A stretch of 64,000 bases of DNA from Lachnospiraceae bacterium XPB1003 (GCA_900102065.1 FMVK01000004.1:167016-231015); one strand, 5' to 3'; numbered from the stretch's first letter, positions 35,428 through 43,498 are shown. The notes: generated by a model not told the origin, from the letters alone. Numbers and translations: made by a program.

Positions 35428-35456
35428 TTGACTGGTAACGTTCGTTAGATTATAAT
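35428..35456 (+). promoter_or_regulatory. Promoter with internal inverted repeat upstream of tetR
   Basis: TTGACT (35428-35433), a 17-base spacer, and TATAAT (35451-35456). The spacer contains TAACG-TT-CGTTA (35436-35447), a likely autoregulatory operator. Confidence 0.7.
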
Positions 35457-35503
35457 GACTGATAATGGTCTAAGGGAAGATCAATAAGGGGAAGAATGAA
35501 CAA

Positions 35504-36103
35504 ATGACAAGAAAAAATGCCAGGGAGCCGTTGATTAAAGCGGCGAGAGATCTCTTTTCCGTCAAAGGATATGACGGTACAAGTGTAGATGAGATCGCAG
35601 AGTCGATAGGGATAAAGGGACCGACGATCTATAAGTATTTCAAGAATAAAGAGGCTCTTTTAAAAGCGGTTATTGAAACCTCGGAAGATGAGTATTCCGA
35701 AGGTATGGTGGGGTCTCTTGATGATCTTGCTGGAAAGATCGATTCCGGAGAGGCGCTTAAAGCGTATGTTTTGAAGACTCTAACTTTTACGCTTAAAAAT
35801 GATACTGCAAAAAAGATGCGAAAGCTTGTCACGATGGAACAATACAGGAATGCAACATTGTCCAAACAGGCTACATGGCATCAACTCATATTCCTTAAAA
35901 AAATATATACAACAATATTTAAAAAAATGATGGAGCGTGGACAGATGATGAAAGGTGATGCGGAGTTGATCGCGCTTGAATTTATTTCGCCCATCACGAT
36001 CATGATCCAGTTGATAGACAGAGAGCCGAAGAAAGAGAAAGAGGCTCTTGAAACAATAGAAAAACATATTGATATGTTTTTGGAAAGATACGAATTTGTC
36101 TGA
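35504..36103 (+). CDS. TetR-family transcriptional regulator
   Basis: The 199-residue protein has the N-terminal TetR helix-turn-helix: REPLIKAARDLFSVKGYDGTSVDEIAESIG then KGPTIYKYFKNKEALLKAVIE. The ligand domain (about 60-199) is helical and not diagnostic. The ATG follows AGGGGAAG. Its own promoter has an inverted repeat in the spacer, so self-repression is likely. The gene that would normally be its target is not evident: only a truncated acetyltransferase remnant follows. Confidence 0.92.
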   Translation: MTRKNAREPLIKAARDLFSVKGYDGTSVDEIAESIGIKGPTIYKYFKNKEALLKAVIETSEDEYSEGMVGSLDDLAGKIDSGEALKAYVLKTLTFTLKNDTAKKMRKLVTMEQYRNATLSKQATWHQLIFLKKIYTTIFKKMMERGQMMKGDAELIALEFISPITIMIQLIDREPKKEKEALETIEKHIDMFLERYEFV

Positions 36104-36104
36104 A

Positions 36105-36341
36105 CAAACGTGGATGTCTGGAGTTATTGGGGCTTATCCCATTACAGCGAAAGAATTTGCTTTTGTAGATTCGGTTATGGCATTTACCGCATGCGATGAA
36201 GATAAAGCGATCGGGTTTTTTACATTCAGAAATCCGGGGGGCAGGATCGATGAACTGAGAATAGGTTTTGTAATACTGGATCCGGAGCAAAGAGGAAGCG
36301 GTAAAGGAAAAGAGATGATGAAGGTCTGGAGACGGATCTGA
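36105..36341 (+). pseudogene. Truncated GNAT acetyltransferase remnant
   Basis: Directly after tetR, the frame reads WMSGVIGAYPITAKEFAFVD, AFTACDEDKAIGFFTFRNPG, IDELRIGFVILDPEQRGSGK and GKEMMK before a stop at 36339. This is the central GNAT core, with the acetyl-CoA loop R-G-S-G-K-G-K. The N-terminal third and the C-terminal third (strand 5 to helix 4) are missing, and no start codon with a ribosome site is present. It is a remnant, not a functional enzyme. Confidence 0.7.
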
Positions 36342-36452
36342 GATCATTGGCGTAAGTATCCATAGATGGGTTCAGGATATGCTGGATAAATATGATACTA
36401 AAAACTAAAGGCTTCAAGAGAGAGTGAAAAAAAGAGAAAGGAAAGGTTGAAT

Positions 36453-37481
36453 ATGACAAGATACGAGGAAATGATACAGTCGAGCAGCGCGGAAAGAGCA
36501 TTGAAACGTTACGATACCGATAAGGAAAAACTCGATGCGGATGTGGTTAATTTTAAACCGATCGATGACTGGGATATCGGAAGCTCGTATCTTGTGTCAT
36601 ATTATTTGCCGTCGATAGTTCCTTTATCTGAAATATTATGGGTTAGGTTAATAGGGAGACCCGAAAATAAGTATGTGTGGGCTCTTACTACAGATGGGTT
36701 TGTTCAGCTGTTACATATCGATAATGAAGATAATTATGATGAGATCTTAAAAATGCTTATCGAGCGAAATAAGAAACTCATCTATGGTGATAATGAGAAG
36801 CTGGAAGAATTGTATGATAATAAAGGGTTTAAGAAAGTCTGCAAGCTCATAGCAGCTCATCCGAATGAAGATGCTTCGAATATCTCGGTTGACGGAGCTG
36901 TATCATCTAAAGCAGAGAAGGAAGCTCCGAAAACTCCCACGAAGCAGAAAAAGACCTGCGAACAGCCTAAGGAAGTGGATCCGGATACCGTTACCGTTCC
37001 TGCAGATCTTCCGTTTATAGAAGAGATGGAACTGTTGCTGTATCTTGCAAAGAATTATCCTGATGAAGTAGATATTACACTTTATGAGCCTGCAACAGCC
37101 GCACGGATAGAAGAATTTGAATCACGTAACAATATTAAGCTGCCGGAGGAATTAAAGAGCCTCTTCCTGTTCTCTAACGGATTTAACACTTCTGTTGGTA
37201 ATATGGAAATCCATTCACTTGATCTTATCGAAAATGATCTGGACACGGAATGGGAATGGGGAGATACAAAAAACTATATTTATATAGGTGATATGATCGG
37301 TGATGGCGAGATCATACTTCTCGATCTTGATACCGGAAGTATCCTTACGAACGATCATGGAGAAGAAAGTGATCGCGGCGATCTGCTTACACTGCTTTGT
37401 GATAATATCTGCACGTTCCTTGAAGGCGAGATAGATGACGACCGCCTTGAAGAGTACATTAACTCCATCACTATGGAATAA
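36453..37481 (+). CDS. SMI1/KNR4 (SUKH) family protein
   Basis: The 342-residue protein has an N-terminal half of unknown type (about 1-140: SSAERALKRYDTDKEKL, SYYLPSIVPLSEILWVRLIG), a Lys/Pro-rich linker (about 150-185), and a C-terminal SMI1/KNR4 domain: EPATAARIEEFESRNNIKLP, EELKSLFLFSNGFNTSVG, then DTKNYIYIGDMIGDGEIILL and a closing helical FLEG segment. SUKH proteins are frequent immunity proteins against nuclease toxins but also occur alone. No toxin is present. ATG 36453 follows GGAAAGG; a TTG at 36447 is in frame. Confidence 0.8.
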   Translation: MTRYEEMIQSSSAERALKRYDTDKEKLDADVVNFKPIDDWDIGSSYLVSYYLPSIVPLSEILWVRLIGRPENKYVWALTTDGFVQLLHIDNEDNYDEILKMLIERNKKLIYGDNEKLEELYDNKGFKKVCKLIAAHPNEDASNISVDGAVSSKAEKEAPKTPTKQKKTCEQPKEVDPDTVTVPADLPFIEEMELLLYLAKNYPDEVDITLYEPATAARIEEFESRNNIKLPEELKSLFLFSNGFNTSVGNMEIHSLDLIENDLDTEWEWGDTKNYIYIGDMIGDGEIILLDLDTGSILTNDHGEESDRGDLLTLLCDNICTFLEGEIDDDRLEEYINSITME

Positions 37482-37492
37482 ACGCGCTTATT

Positions 37493-37738
37493 ATGGAATG
37501 TATTTTATTAATACTCTTAATTGTGTTGGGATTAAAAATACAGCGCTCGTTGAGCGCGGTGGGTGATAAAGATGTACCTTTGTCCCTGAGGATAATTGCT
37601 GCATTGATCCTGGTAGTTTTCTTCGGAGTATTAATATTTATAATTATTTATATATGCAAATACAAGAGTAATCTGATCTTACCTATTGTTGGTGGAATCA
37701 TTTTGTTTCTATTGGGCATGTATGTTGAATCGGATTAG
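37493..37738 (+). CDS. Small two-helix membrane protein (81 aa)
   Basis: It starts 11 bases after the SMI1/KNR4 gene. Residues 2-15 and two longer segments (about 29-52, LRIIAALILVVFFGVLIFII, and 59-77, LILPIVGGIILFLLGMYV) are hydrophobic. I recognise no family. No clear Shine-Dalgarno precedes ATG 37493, so translation may depend on the upstream gene. Confidence 0.5.
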   Translation: MECILLILLIVLGLKIQRSLSAVGDKDVPLSLRIIAALILVVFFGVLIFIIIYICKYKSNLILPIVGGIILFLLGMYVESD

Positions 37739-37808
37739 CCGGAGATGCGTGGAATCAAGGTAGAAAGGCAGACGGCGTGAATTCGGGGCATGGAGCAAGG
37801 AGTTTGAT

Positions 37809-38243
37809 TTGAAAAGATATATTAAAGGGATAAGTATATCTGCTGTAATAATCCTTGCGTTTTTGGTAGGCATTGGCGGAATCATTCTTTTATCATTAAG
37901 AGATTATCATGATAAAAATTCGTGGGCGAGATTTGAAATACTCGGCGATGGGATATCAGAAGGAGAATATTTATACAAATGTTCACCGAATCAAAATGTT
38001 AGGGAAGGATCAGATTGGAAGTGTTATGGTAAAGGCGAAACCATTGAATTGGGTTATGCTTCTTTTACTGTAAACAGAGTAGATATAGGAAGCAAAGAAG
38101 GCGTCAGTATTTCTTCAAAAGATGAATTAGTGTATGCTGGAAAAGCCTATCATAAAATTTATTTAGAAAAAGGTGACACATGCGAGATTCGTACACATAA
38201 CGGAAGCTCAATAATTAAGCTTATAGGAATATCGTATCAATAA
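37809..38243 (+). CDS. Membrane-anchored hypothetical protein (144 aa)
   Basis: TTG start at 37809, 6 bases after AAGGAG (37797-37802). One N-terminal membrane helix (about residues 8-31) is followed by an extracellular beta-rich domain (WARFEILGDGISEGEYLY, IELGYASFTVNRVDIGSKEG, CEIRTHNGSSIIKLIGISY). No recognised family. The frame continues past the stop into the fragment at 38253, but the two parts do not obviously belong to one protein. Confidence 0.55.
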   Translation: MKRYIKGISISAVIILAFLVGIGGIILLSLRDYHDKNSWARFEILGDGISEGEYLYKCSPNQNVREGSDWKCYGKGETIELGYASFTVNRVDIGSKEGVSISSKDELVYAGKAYHKIYLEKGDTCEIRTHNGSSIIKLIGISYQ

Positions 38244-38252
38244 CAACGAACT

Positions 38253-38525
38253 GTGAGAAGTCAGCCGAACCCATATGGATGCATAGAAGTATATTCAGAT
38301 GGGAACGATTTATATGCTGATATGTACTATATACTTGATCCAATGTGCAATACTGAACCGATTGAGACGCATAGCGGAAAGCTTACAGCTACAGGTAAAG
38401 AAGGCGAATACTACACATGCGGTGGAGAAATATATTTATTGTTTTATGATGATGATTTTGTTACGCTTACGTATAACATGGCATCAGGCGAAATGGATCA
38501 TGAGTATATGAAGCAATATGATTAG
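38253..38525 (+). pseudogene. Probable gene remnant (90-aa open frame)
   Basis: The frame begins at a GTG without a Shine-Dalgarno and is in phase with the preceding gene after its TAA. It reads NPYGCIEVYSDGNDLYADMY, YTCGGEIYLLFYDDDFVTLT and ends MDHEYMKQYD, a beta-rich, acidic sequence like the C-terminal part of an extracellular protein whose signal region is lost. It could instead be a short intact gene; no family is recognised. Confidence 0.35.
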
Positions 38526-38548
38526 GCGATGAGAGAGTATATATGTAA

Positions 38549-38914
38549 GATGACTACTTTTATTTCTTTAAGTTCATAAAAAGATATGCTTCTGCCGATA
38601 GTCCTGAGGACAGGAATAATGCAGATGCAGTACTTCAGGTAAGTGTATCGGCTAACAGGGAAACATACAGCAGGATTGCGGAGGATAACAATATGTGTGA
38701 AGCTTTGAGAGAATTATTTAAGGATGAGATAGATGGGCTTATTGCTGCGGGGGAAGCTAACGGAGAGGCACGCGGTGTAAAGTTGGGAGAAGAACGCGGG
38801 GCGGCTCGTGCTTTAGATGCTGCGGTGGAACGGCTGGCTGCTCATTACATGTCAAAGGATCCTGAACTGTCACATGAAGAGGCGATAAAAATGGCTTCTG
38901 CTATCCTGAGATAA
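38549..38914 (+). pseudogene. C-terminal remnant of an Rpn-type nuclease/transposase-like protein
   Basis: The open frame from 38549 to the stop at 38914 reads FFKFIKRYASADSPEDRNNA, DAVLQVSVSANRETYSRIAE, DNNMCEALRELFKDEIDGL, a repeated GEARGVKLGEERG-type coil and a helical end. This is the tail typical of Rpn-family (PD-(D/E)XK, recombination-promoting nuclease) proteins; the catalytic N-terminal 200 residues are missing. An internal ATG at 38693 has no good ribosome site. A strong terminator follows. Confidence 0.65.
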
Positions 38915-38939
38915 CGTTTTAATAGTTAAAATTTAGTGT

Positions 38940-38980
38940 AAAACAGACCCAAATCAGTGCATGGTTGGGTCTGTTTTTTC
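38940..38980 (+). terminator. Intrinsic terminator after the Rpn remnant
   Basis: AAACAGACCCAA (38941-38952) and TTGGGTCTGTTT form a 12-bp perfect stem, then more T. Confidence 0.9.
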
Positions 38981-39191
38981 TATATGATAAATTAGGATTG
39001 ACTGAATGCGGGGAAGAGATAGTTAAGATTGAGATATGAGGAAATGTAAAATCTGTTTCGATGGAAATGATCTGCAGAAAGACTATGGATTTTTTTTATA
39101 ATATGTCACCTTTTATTCAACTTACGCATGTATATTGTGTAAGGCCGTTCGCGAAGGGCCCTGTGGATGTAATAACACAGGAGGAAGACAA

Positions 39192-39327
39192 ATGAATCAA
39201 GAAAAAAGGAATAGGGATCTGGTTGACGAAAAGATCGCCTCAGTAGATTTTTATACCGAGTGATCCTTTTGAATCAAGTTTGAGGCCCGATTATAATATG
39301 TACATTGAAATTCGAATGCATGGCTAA
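39192..39327 (+). pseudogene. Short frameshifted ORF with a good ribosome site
   Basis: ATG 39192 follows AGGAGGAAG and reads MNQEKRNRDLVDEKIASVDF then a stop. Removing one base near 39254 lets it run on as IPSDPFESSLRPDYNMYIEI RMHG to 39327. A terminator hairpin lies just downstream. It looks like a decayed gene start of unknown family. The rest of the 38981-39543 gap shows only AT-rich sequence. Confidence 0.4.
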
Positions 39328-39344
39328 GAATACGGGCTGAACAT

Positions 39345-39386
39345 ATGGATGCTTTCCAAATATTAAAAGGGAAGCATCCATTTTAT
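39345..39386 (+). terminator. Intrinsic terminator
   Basis: ATGGATGCTTTCC (39345-39357) pairs with GGGAAGCATCCAT (39369-39381), one G-U, then TTTATTTTA. Confidence 0.8.
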
Positions 39387-39543
39387 TTTAGTTTGGATTC
39401 GATCCGTATAGCGGAAGAATGTAATTTTCGGTTTTTTTGATAATTTTTAAAATATTTAGGAAAATTTACCATAAATTTTTCAGAAGCGAAACGTATAATA
39501 AACAGAAAGGAAAACAAAAAGTACAAAACGGAGGAAGTAAATT

Positions 39544-40161
39544 ATGAAATTTGGTAAGTTAACGGTATTGGCGTTGGTAACATGCGTGGCATGTACAGCA
39601 TGCGGAAAATCAGGCGGAGCGGTAAACAATGAACCGACTGCTCAGACAACTGCTGCTGTAAACACGGATGAGACTCAGGCAACTGCAGCAGTAGAACCGG
39701 GTGAGGTTCAGGCAACTGCAGCAGTAGAACCCGGTGATGTTCAGGAACCTACAGCTGATACCAACAATGTTGTAGCATATCTTACTGCAGGTACGGTAGG
39801 TGATTACACATATGAGGTTGAACCTGACTTCACAGATGGCAAGAAGTATTATCTTGATGATCTTAAGAAGCGTTGCTGGTTTGAGGATTTATTAGAAGAG
39901 GAAAATTCACCGCTCTGGGTGGTCATTTCTTCCGGCGAAAAGTCTCACGGTGGATACGGCATTGGGGTCGTAGATATTACAGAAGAAGACGGAATGGTTG
40001 TTATCACTGTTGAGGAGACTTCTCCGGATCCTGATGAGGCAACTACAGAAGCAATCGAGACACCTAATGTTACAGTCAGATTTGATTATGGTACTGCAGG
40101 AACACCCAAAGATATAAAGGTAGTTAATACAGAAGGCGATGAAATTCCCTGCGCATATTGA
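39544..40161 (+). CDS. Small lipoprotein with Thr/Ala/Val repeat linker (205 aa)
   Basis: The signal segment ends at a lipobox Cys (C17 or C20 in VACTACG). Residues 25-75 are a low-complexity linker containing the 11-residue unit QATAAVEPGEV twice, encoded by a tandem 33-base duplication (39679-39711 and 39712-39744). The folded part (about 80-205) includes YTYEVEPDFTDGKKYYLDDL, KKRCWFEDLLEEENSPLWVV and NVTVRFDYG, with no recognised family. GGAGG precedes the ATG. It is probably a surface protein of unknown function, transcribed alone with its own terminator. Confidence 0.72.
   Translation: MKFGKLTVLALVTCVACTACGKSGGAVNNEPTAQTTAAVNTDETQATAAVEPGEVQATAAVEPGDVQEPTADTNNVVAYLTAGTVGDYTYEVEPDFTDGKKYYLDDLKKRCWFEDLLEEENSPLWVVISSGEKSHGGYGIGVVDITEEDGMVVITVEETSPDPDEATTEAIETPNVTVRFDYGTAGTPKDIKVVNTEGDEIPCAY
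39679..39744 (+). repeat. Tandem 33-base coding duplication
   Basis: Two adjacent copies starting GCAACTGCAGCAGTAGAACC differ at only a few bases; the duplication keeps frame and lengthens the lipoprotein linker by 11 residues. Confidence 0.85.
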
Positions 40162-40183
40162 TACGGACCGACAGAATTATTAC

Positions 40184-40215
40184 GACCACCCGTCCTTCGG
40201 GATGGGTGGTCTTTA
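40184..40215 (+). terminator. Probable terminator after the lipoprotein
   Basis: GACCACCCGTCC and GGATGGGTGGTC form a 12-bp stem around TTCG; the T run after it is short. Confidence 0.7.
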
Positions 40216-40332
40216 TGTATAAGGAAATATGGAATACAGCTTTTGTTGTAGAAGTTTTTGCAGGGATTTTCGGGACGGCATCTAAATAATAAGTTTCATT
40301 GATATCTAAAATTTGATGATAAGAATTTTGAA

Positions 40333-40361
40333 TTGACAAATTAAAGGTAATATATTACTTT
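40333..40361 (+). promoter_or_regulatory. marR promoter with overlapping palindromic operator
   Basis: TTGACA (40333-40338), a 17-base spacer, and TACTTT (40356-40361). The perfect 12-base palindrome GTAATATATTAC (40347-40358) covers the spacer end and the start of the -10, a typical MarR autoregulatory site. Confidence 0.7.
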
Positions 40362-40409
40362 TACAGTTGGGCGAAACATATTACTTCCTGAGATAGGAGG
40401 AGAGAGTTT

Positions 40410-40892
40410 ATGAATTTAGATGAAGTAATAAAGAGTGATAAGGTGGATTTTTCCGGGATACCTTCAAATTACTACCTGATTGGGCTCCTCAGTGCATTTG
40501 AGAATCGATTTCAGGCAATGGCGGATAGTAAGATGCAGGAGATAAGCTGGAAACAGTTTTTCGCAATAATTTGTATCAATAGGTGTAAAGAGCCCCCGAC
40601 TTTAAAAGAGCTTTCTGATATACTCGGCAGTTCCCATCAGAATGTTAAGCAGATACTCCTTAAGTTGGAGAAAAAGGGATTTATCCGTTTTGAGCAAGAT
40701 GAAGCAGATAAGAGAAAGCAGAGAGTAGTTCTTACAAAAACATGTATGAAATTCTGTGAAAAAAACGATGACATGAGTCACCAGACTATGATGAAGATGT
40801 TTGAGGGGATACCGGAGAAGGATCTAAAGATCACCATACAAACCATTATAAAGATTGAAAAGAATCTACAGGACTTATCCGAAAATGAATAA
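40410..40892 (+). CDS. MarR-family transcriptional regulator
   Basis: The 160-residue protein has a MarR winged helix: QEISWKQFFAIICINRCKEP, then PTLKELSDILGSSHQNVKQI LLKLEKKGFI and a basic wing DEADKRKQRVVLT. AGGAGGAGAG precedes the ATG. Its promoter holds a perfect palindrome, so self-control is likely. Its stop overlaps the start of a flavodoxin-like gene (ATGAATAA), an arrangement often seen for MarR-flavodoxin pairs, but that partner is broken here. Confidence 0.9.
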   Translation: MNLDEVIKSDKVDFSGIPSNYYLIGLLSAFENRFQAMADSKMQEISWKQFFAIICINRCKEPPTLKELSDILGSSHQNVKQILLKLEKKGFIRFEQDEADKRKQRVVLTKTCMKFCEKNDDMSHQTMMKMFEGIPEKDLKITIQTIIKIEKNLQDLSENE

Positions 40893-41335
40893 AGAAATGA
40901 TCATCATATACGGCTCCTGCTATGGAACAACCGGGAAGTATGCGGAAGAATTATCCAAAAGGCTTGACTGCGAAGCAATTTCTTATGAAAAAGCGGGTGA
41001 TATCAATGCTTATAAAACAAAAAGTATTCATAGTAACGGTGGGCTTGACTGATCCCAAAAATGAAGAGAATATAGATAATATTCGGAAGAAATTGAGGTT
41101 ACAGGTTTCTGAGGAGCTGTATAATAAAGCTGAGATTTTTCATCTCAGAGGAGGAATCGATTATTCAAAGCTTAAGTTTATTTATAAGAAGATGATGGGA
41201 TTGTTTTATAAGAAAGCTCAAAGTATACCGGAGGAAGAGCGGAATTCCGAAATCTCTGCTATGATAGAAACATATAACAAGAAGGTTGATTTTGTGGATT
41301 TTGATTCACTGGACCGGATAGTACAAAGTTTGTAA
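40885..41335 (+). pseudogene. Flavodoxin-domain gene with internal deletion and frameshift
   Basis: Start ATG 40885 overlaps the marR stop. The first frame reads MNKEMIIIYGSCYGTTGKYA, with the FMN-phosphate loop YGSCYGTTGKYA, and continues to GDINAYK; it then runs out at 41052. A second frame from about 41007 continues as KQKVFIVTVGLTDPKNEENI and a complete flavodoxin C-terminus ending DFDSLDRIVQSL at 41335. About 30-40 residues of the flavodoxin core are missing at the join, which is also out of frame, so this is a deletion and not a simple slippage. Confidence 0.75.
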
Positions 41336-41388
41336 AGACACAGAGAAATATACCGATGAAAAACAGAAATCAGAAAAAGGAGTAAAAA

Positions 41389-41847
41389 ATGAATATTGTA
41401 ACGATCAAAGATAAGGAAGAAAAAAGAACTATCGCAAGAAAGGTGCTTGAGAACCTGTTGGAATGGTTTGAAGTCGATGAGAGCCGTGAAGGTTATATCC
41501 ATGACTGTGCGGACTGGACATTCCTGGCTGCTATGGATGATGATAAGCCTGTGGGATTCCTGTGTCTTAAAGAGACAGGAAAAGCAACGGTAGAACTCGC
41601 TGTTATGGGAGTTATGAAAGATCACCACAGGAACGGCGCCGGTCGTAAGCTTGTTGAAACAGCTAAGGGAGTGGCAAAGGCGGATGGATACGAGTTTATG
41701 CAGGTCAAAACTGTGAAGATGGGGATGTATGAGGACTATGACAGGACTAATCTTTTCTATATTAGTTGCGGATTCAAGGAGTTAGAAGTATTCCCGCTTC
41801 TTTGGGATGAGGCAAATCCCTGTCAGATATATGTAATGTCTTTGTAA
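41389..41847 (+). CDS. GNAT-family N-acetyltransferase
   Basis: The 152-residue enzyme has the GNAT core: WTFLAAMDDDKPVGFLCLKE, VELAVMGVMKDHHRNGAGRK (acetyl-CoA pyrophosphate loop H-R-N-G-A-G-R) and a C-terminal RTNLFYISCGFKEL. AAAAAGGAG precedes the ATG. Unlike the remnant at 36105 it is intact. Substrate unknown; it sits between remnants and a VanZ gene. Confidence 0.87.
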   Translation: MNIVTIKDKEEKRTIARKVLENLLEWFEVDESREGYIHDCADWTFLAAMDDDKPVGFLCLKETGKATVELAVMGVMKDHHRNGAGRKLVETAKGVAKADGYEFMQVKTVKMGMYEDYDRTNLFYISCGFKELEVFPLLWDEANPCQIYVMSL

Positions 41848-41968
41848 TGAAAAACGCAAGTACGGAGTAACACGATACTGTTTATGCTATCAGAATCCTG
41901 ATGAAAAAACTGTTCGAAATGAAAAGAATACGTTTATGAAGAAAGGTCTTAAATAGTGAAATGAAGTG

Positions 41969-42544
41969 ATGAGAACGAATAACCAGATAATGATTGAAAT
42001 TACATATTTACAGCTTTTTATTATTATGACAATAATCTGGACCATAATCCGACTTGCGGTAGGGATCCGTACAAAGACCTTTTCAATAAAGCGTGAAATA
42101 CAATTGCTTTTGGTGTATGTCTGTATTATTGTAATCTTTAGATTTGTATATTTTGGATTTCATCTTGAAAATGGAAGAATACAGACATTAAAGATAGGCT
42201 CTGATAAAGATATTCATGATAAGATCAGTATTATTCCGTTTTTCTTTTTAGTAGACAGGTATGATGGCTGGTTGATGAACATTATCGGGAATATCATAAT
42301 GTTTATACCTGTCGGGATCGTATGGCCTGTTTGTTTTAGCAGACTCGATTCGATGAAAAAGACGATACTTGCCGGTGCAGGATTTACGTTTCTTATTGAA
42401 GTGACGCAATTGTTTTGCATTGGAAGACATACGGATGTTGATGACTTTATCCTGAATACGTTTGGCATTGCGATCGGCGCATTGATCGTGTTCTCGATCA
42501 GGAAAATAAAGATATCGTACAAAAAGCATAAAAGCAAGGAATAA
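41969..42544 (+). CDS. VanZ-family membrane protein
   Basis: The 191-residue protein has four to five hydrophobic helices and the VanZ signature: IIPFFFLVDRYDGWLMNIIG, NIIMFIPVGIVWP, and FLIEVTQLFCIGRHTDVDDF ILNTFG. VanZ proteins confer low-level teicoplanin resistance in some enterococci, but the family is widespread and usually of unknown role. ATG 41969 and GTG 41966 are both possible. No ribosome site is clear. A kinase remnant follows directly. Confidence 0.85.
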   Translation: MRTNNQIMIEITYLQLFIIMTIIWTIIRLAVGIRTKTFSIKREIQLLLVYVCIIVIFRFVYFGFHLENGRIQTLKIGSDKDIHDKISIIPFFFLVDRYDGWLMNIIGNIIMFIPVGIVWPVCFSRLDSMKKTILAGAGFTFLIEVTQLFCIGRHTDVDDFILNTFGIAIGALIVFSIRKIKISYKKHKSKE

Positions 42545-42545
42545 A

Positions 42546-42755
42546 ACTAAACCTCTTTCTGAAGACAGTGAGCTTGATCCCGAAAGACCGTTTGAAAGAT
42601 TTTATATCGGAGACAGTTCAAGGAACAGCGGTGGTACGGGCTTGGGACCGGCTGTTGTAAAAGAACTGACAGAGAAACTAGGCGGAAGTGTAAATGCCCA
42701 TAGAGAAGGCTTGAAGCTTACAGTGAGTCTGGAACTGCCGATGAATCCGGATTGA
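42546..42755 (+). pseudogene. C-terminal remnant of a sensor histidine kinase
   Basis: Open frame reading DPERPFERFYIGDSSRNSGG TGLGPAVVKELTEKLGGSVN and ending LTVSLELPMNPD. This is the F and G2 box end of an HATPase domain (second Leu of GTGLGL changed to Pro). Everything upstream of the last 65 residues is missing and no start is present. Confidence 0.75.
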
Positions 42756-42773
42756 ACAGAGCTAATAAGTTCA

Positions 42774-42860
42774 TTGACATTTTGAGAAGAAAGTAATAAA
42801 TTATACATAGTGACCTGTGGGTCACTTAAATTCAACTCACATAGTGACCCGTGAGTCACC
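42774..42860 (+). promoter_or_regulatory. Promoter and two tandem operators upstream of a TetR gene
   Basis: TTGACA (42774-42779) with TAAATT 17 bases on (42797-42802). Two related inverted repeats follow: AGTGACCTGTGGGTCACT (42809-42826) and AGTGACCCGTGAGTCACC (42843-42860), centres 34 bases apart. The first would cover the transcription start. Confidence 0.7.
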
Positions 42861-42877
42861 AAACCGGAGGGGGTATC

Positions 42878-43495
42878 ATGCCAAATACAATATTTACGGA
42901 ACTTGACCCGGAAAAACAAAACAGAGTAGTAGATGCTGCCTTGAGAGAATTTGCAGAGAACGGATACGTGGGCGGGAATACCAACCGTATCGTTACGGAA
43001 TGTGGGATCAGCAAAGGGAGTCTGTTTAAATATTTTGAGAATAAAGAGGAACTGTATTTCTATCTGATAGATACAGTCAATGCTCAGAGATTGAAAGATA
43101 TGAAGGCTGAGATAAATCGATTAAGCAAAGATCTGTTTGAACGGGCTATCGATTATTCATTGGCCGAAATATCCTGGTATATCAATAATCCTGTGAAGGG
43201 AAGATTTATCATTGGAGTTGCATCGGAATCAGATCCGGAAATAAGCAGGAAGATCACGGAACGGTATGCAAAAAAAAGCGATGATGAATTTATGACACTT
43301 ATGAAAGATGTGGATATGTCAGGATTCAGGAGCAGCAGAAAAGAGGTGGTTAATATCCTGAAATGGACACTTGCAGGTGTTAACAGTACTTTTTTAAAGA
43401 ATATGGAAGGAAAGACTGACGATCTTGATAAGATCCGGAAAGAGTATGTTAAGCAGCTTAAAGGCTATTTAAAGATACTTGAGAGAGGACTGTGA
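42878..43495 (+). CDS. TetR-family transcriptional regulator
   Basis: ATG 42878 follows GGAGGGGG; 205 residues. The DNA-binding part reads QNRVVDAALREFAENGYVGG NTNRIVTECGISKGSLFKYFENKEELYFYL. The remaining 145 residues form the ligand domain. Two near-identical operators precede it, so it very likely represses itself and the alpha/beta hydrolase that starts 3 bases after its stop; that hydrolase may act on the inducer or a related lipid. Confidence 0.92.
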   Translation: MPNTIFTELDPEKQNRVVDAALREFAENGYVGGNTNRIVTECGISKGSLFKYFENKEELYFYLIDTVNAQRLKDMKAEINRLSKDLFERAIDYSLAEISWYINNPVKGRFIIGVASESDPEISRKITERYAKKSDDEFMTLMKDVDMSGFRSSRKEVVNILKWTLAGVNSTFLKNMEGKTDDLDKIRKEYVKQLKGYLKILERGL

Positions 43496-43498
43496 CGA

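Noticed and set aside
41848..41968. Possible coding remnant between the GNAT and VanZ genes
   Set aside because: Frames are short and no family-like sequence could be made out.
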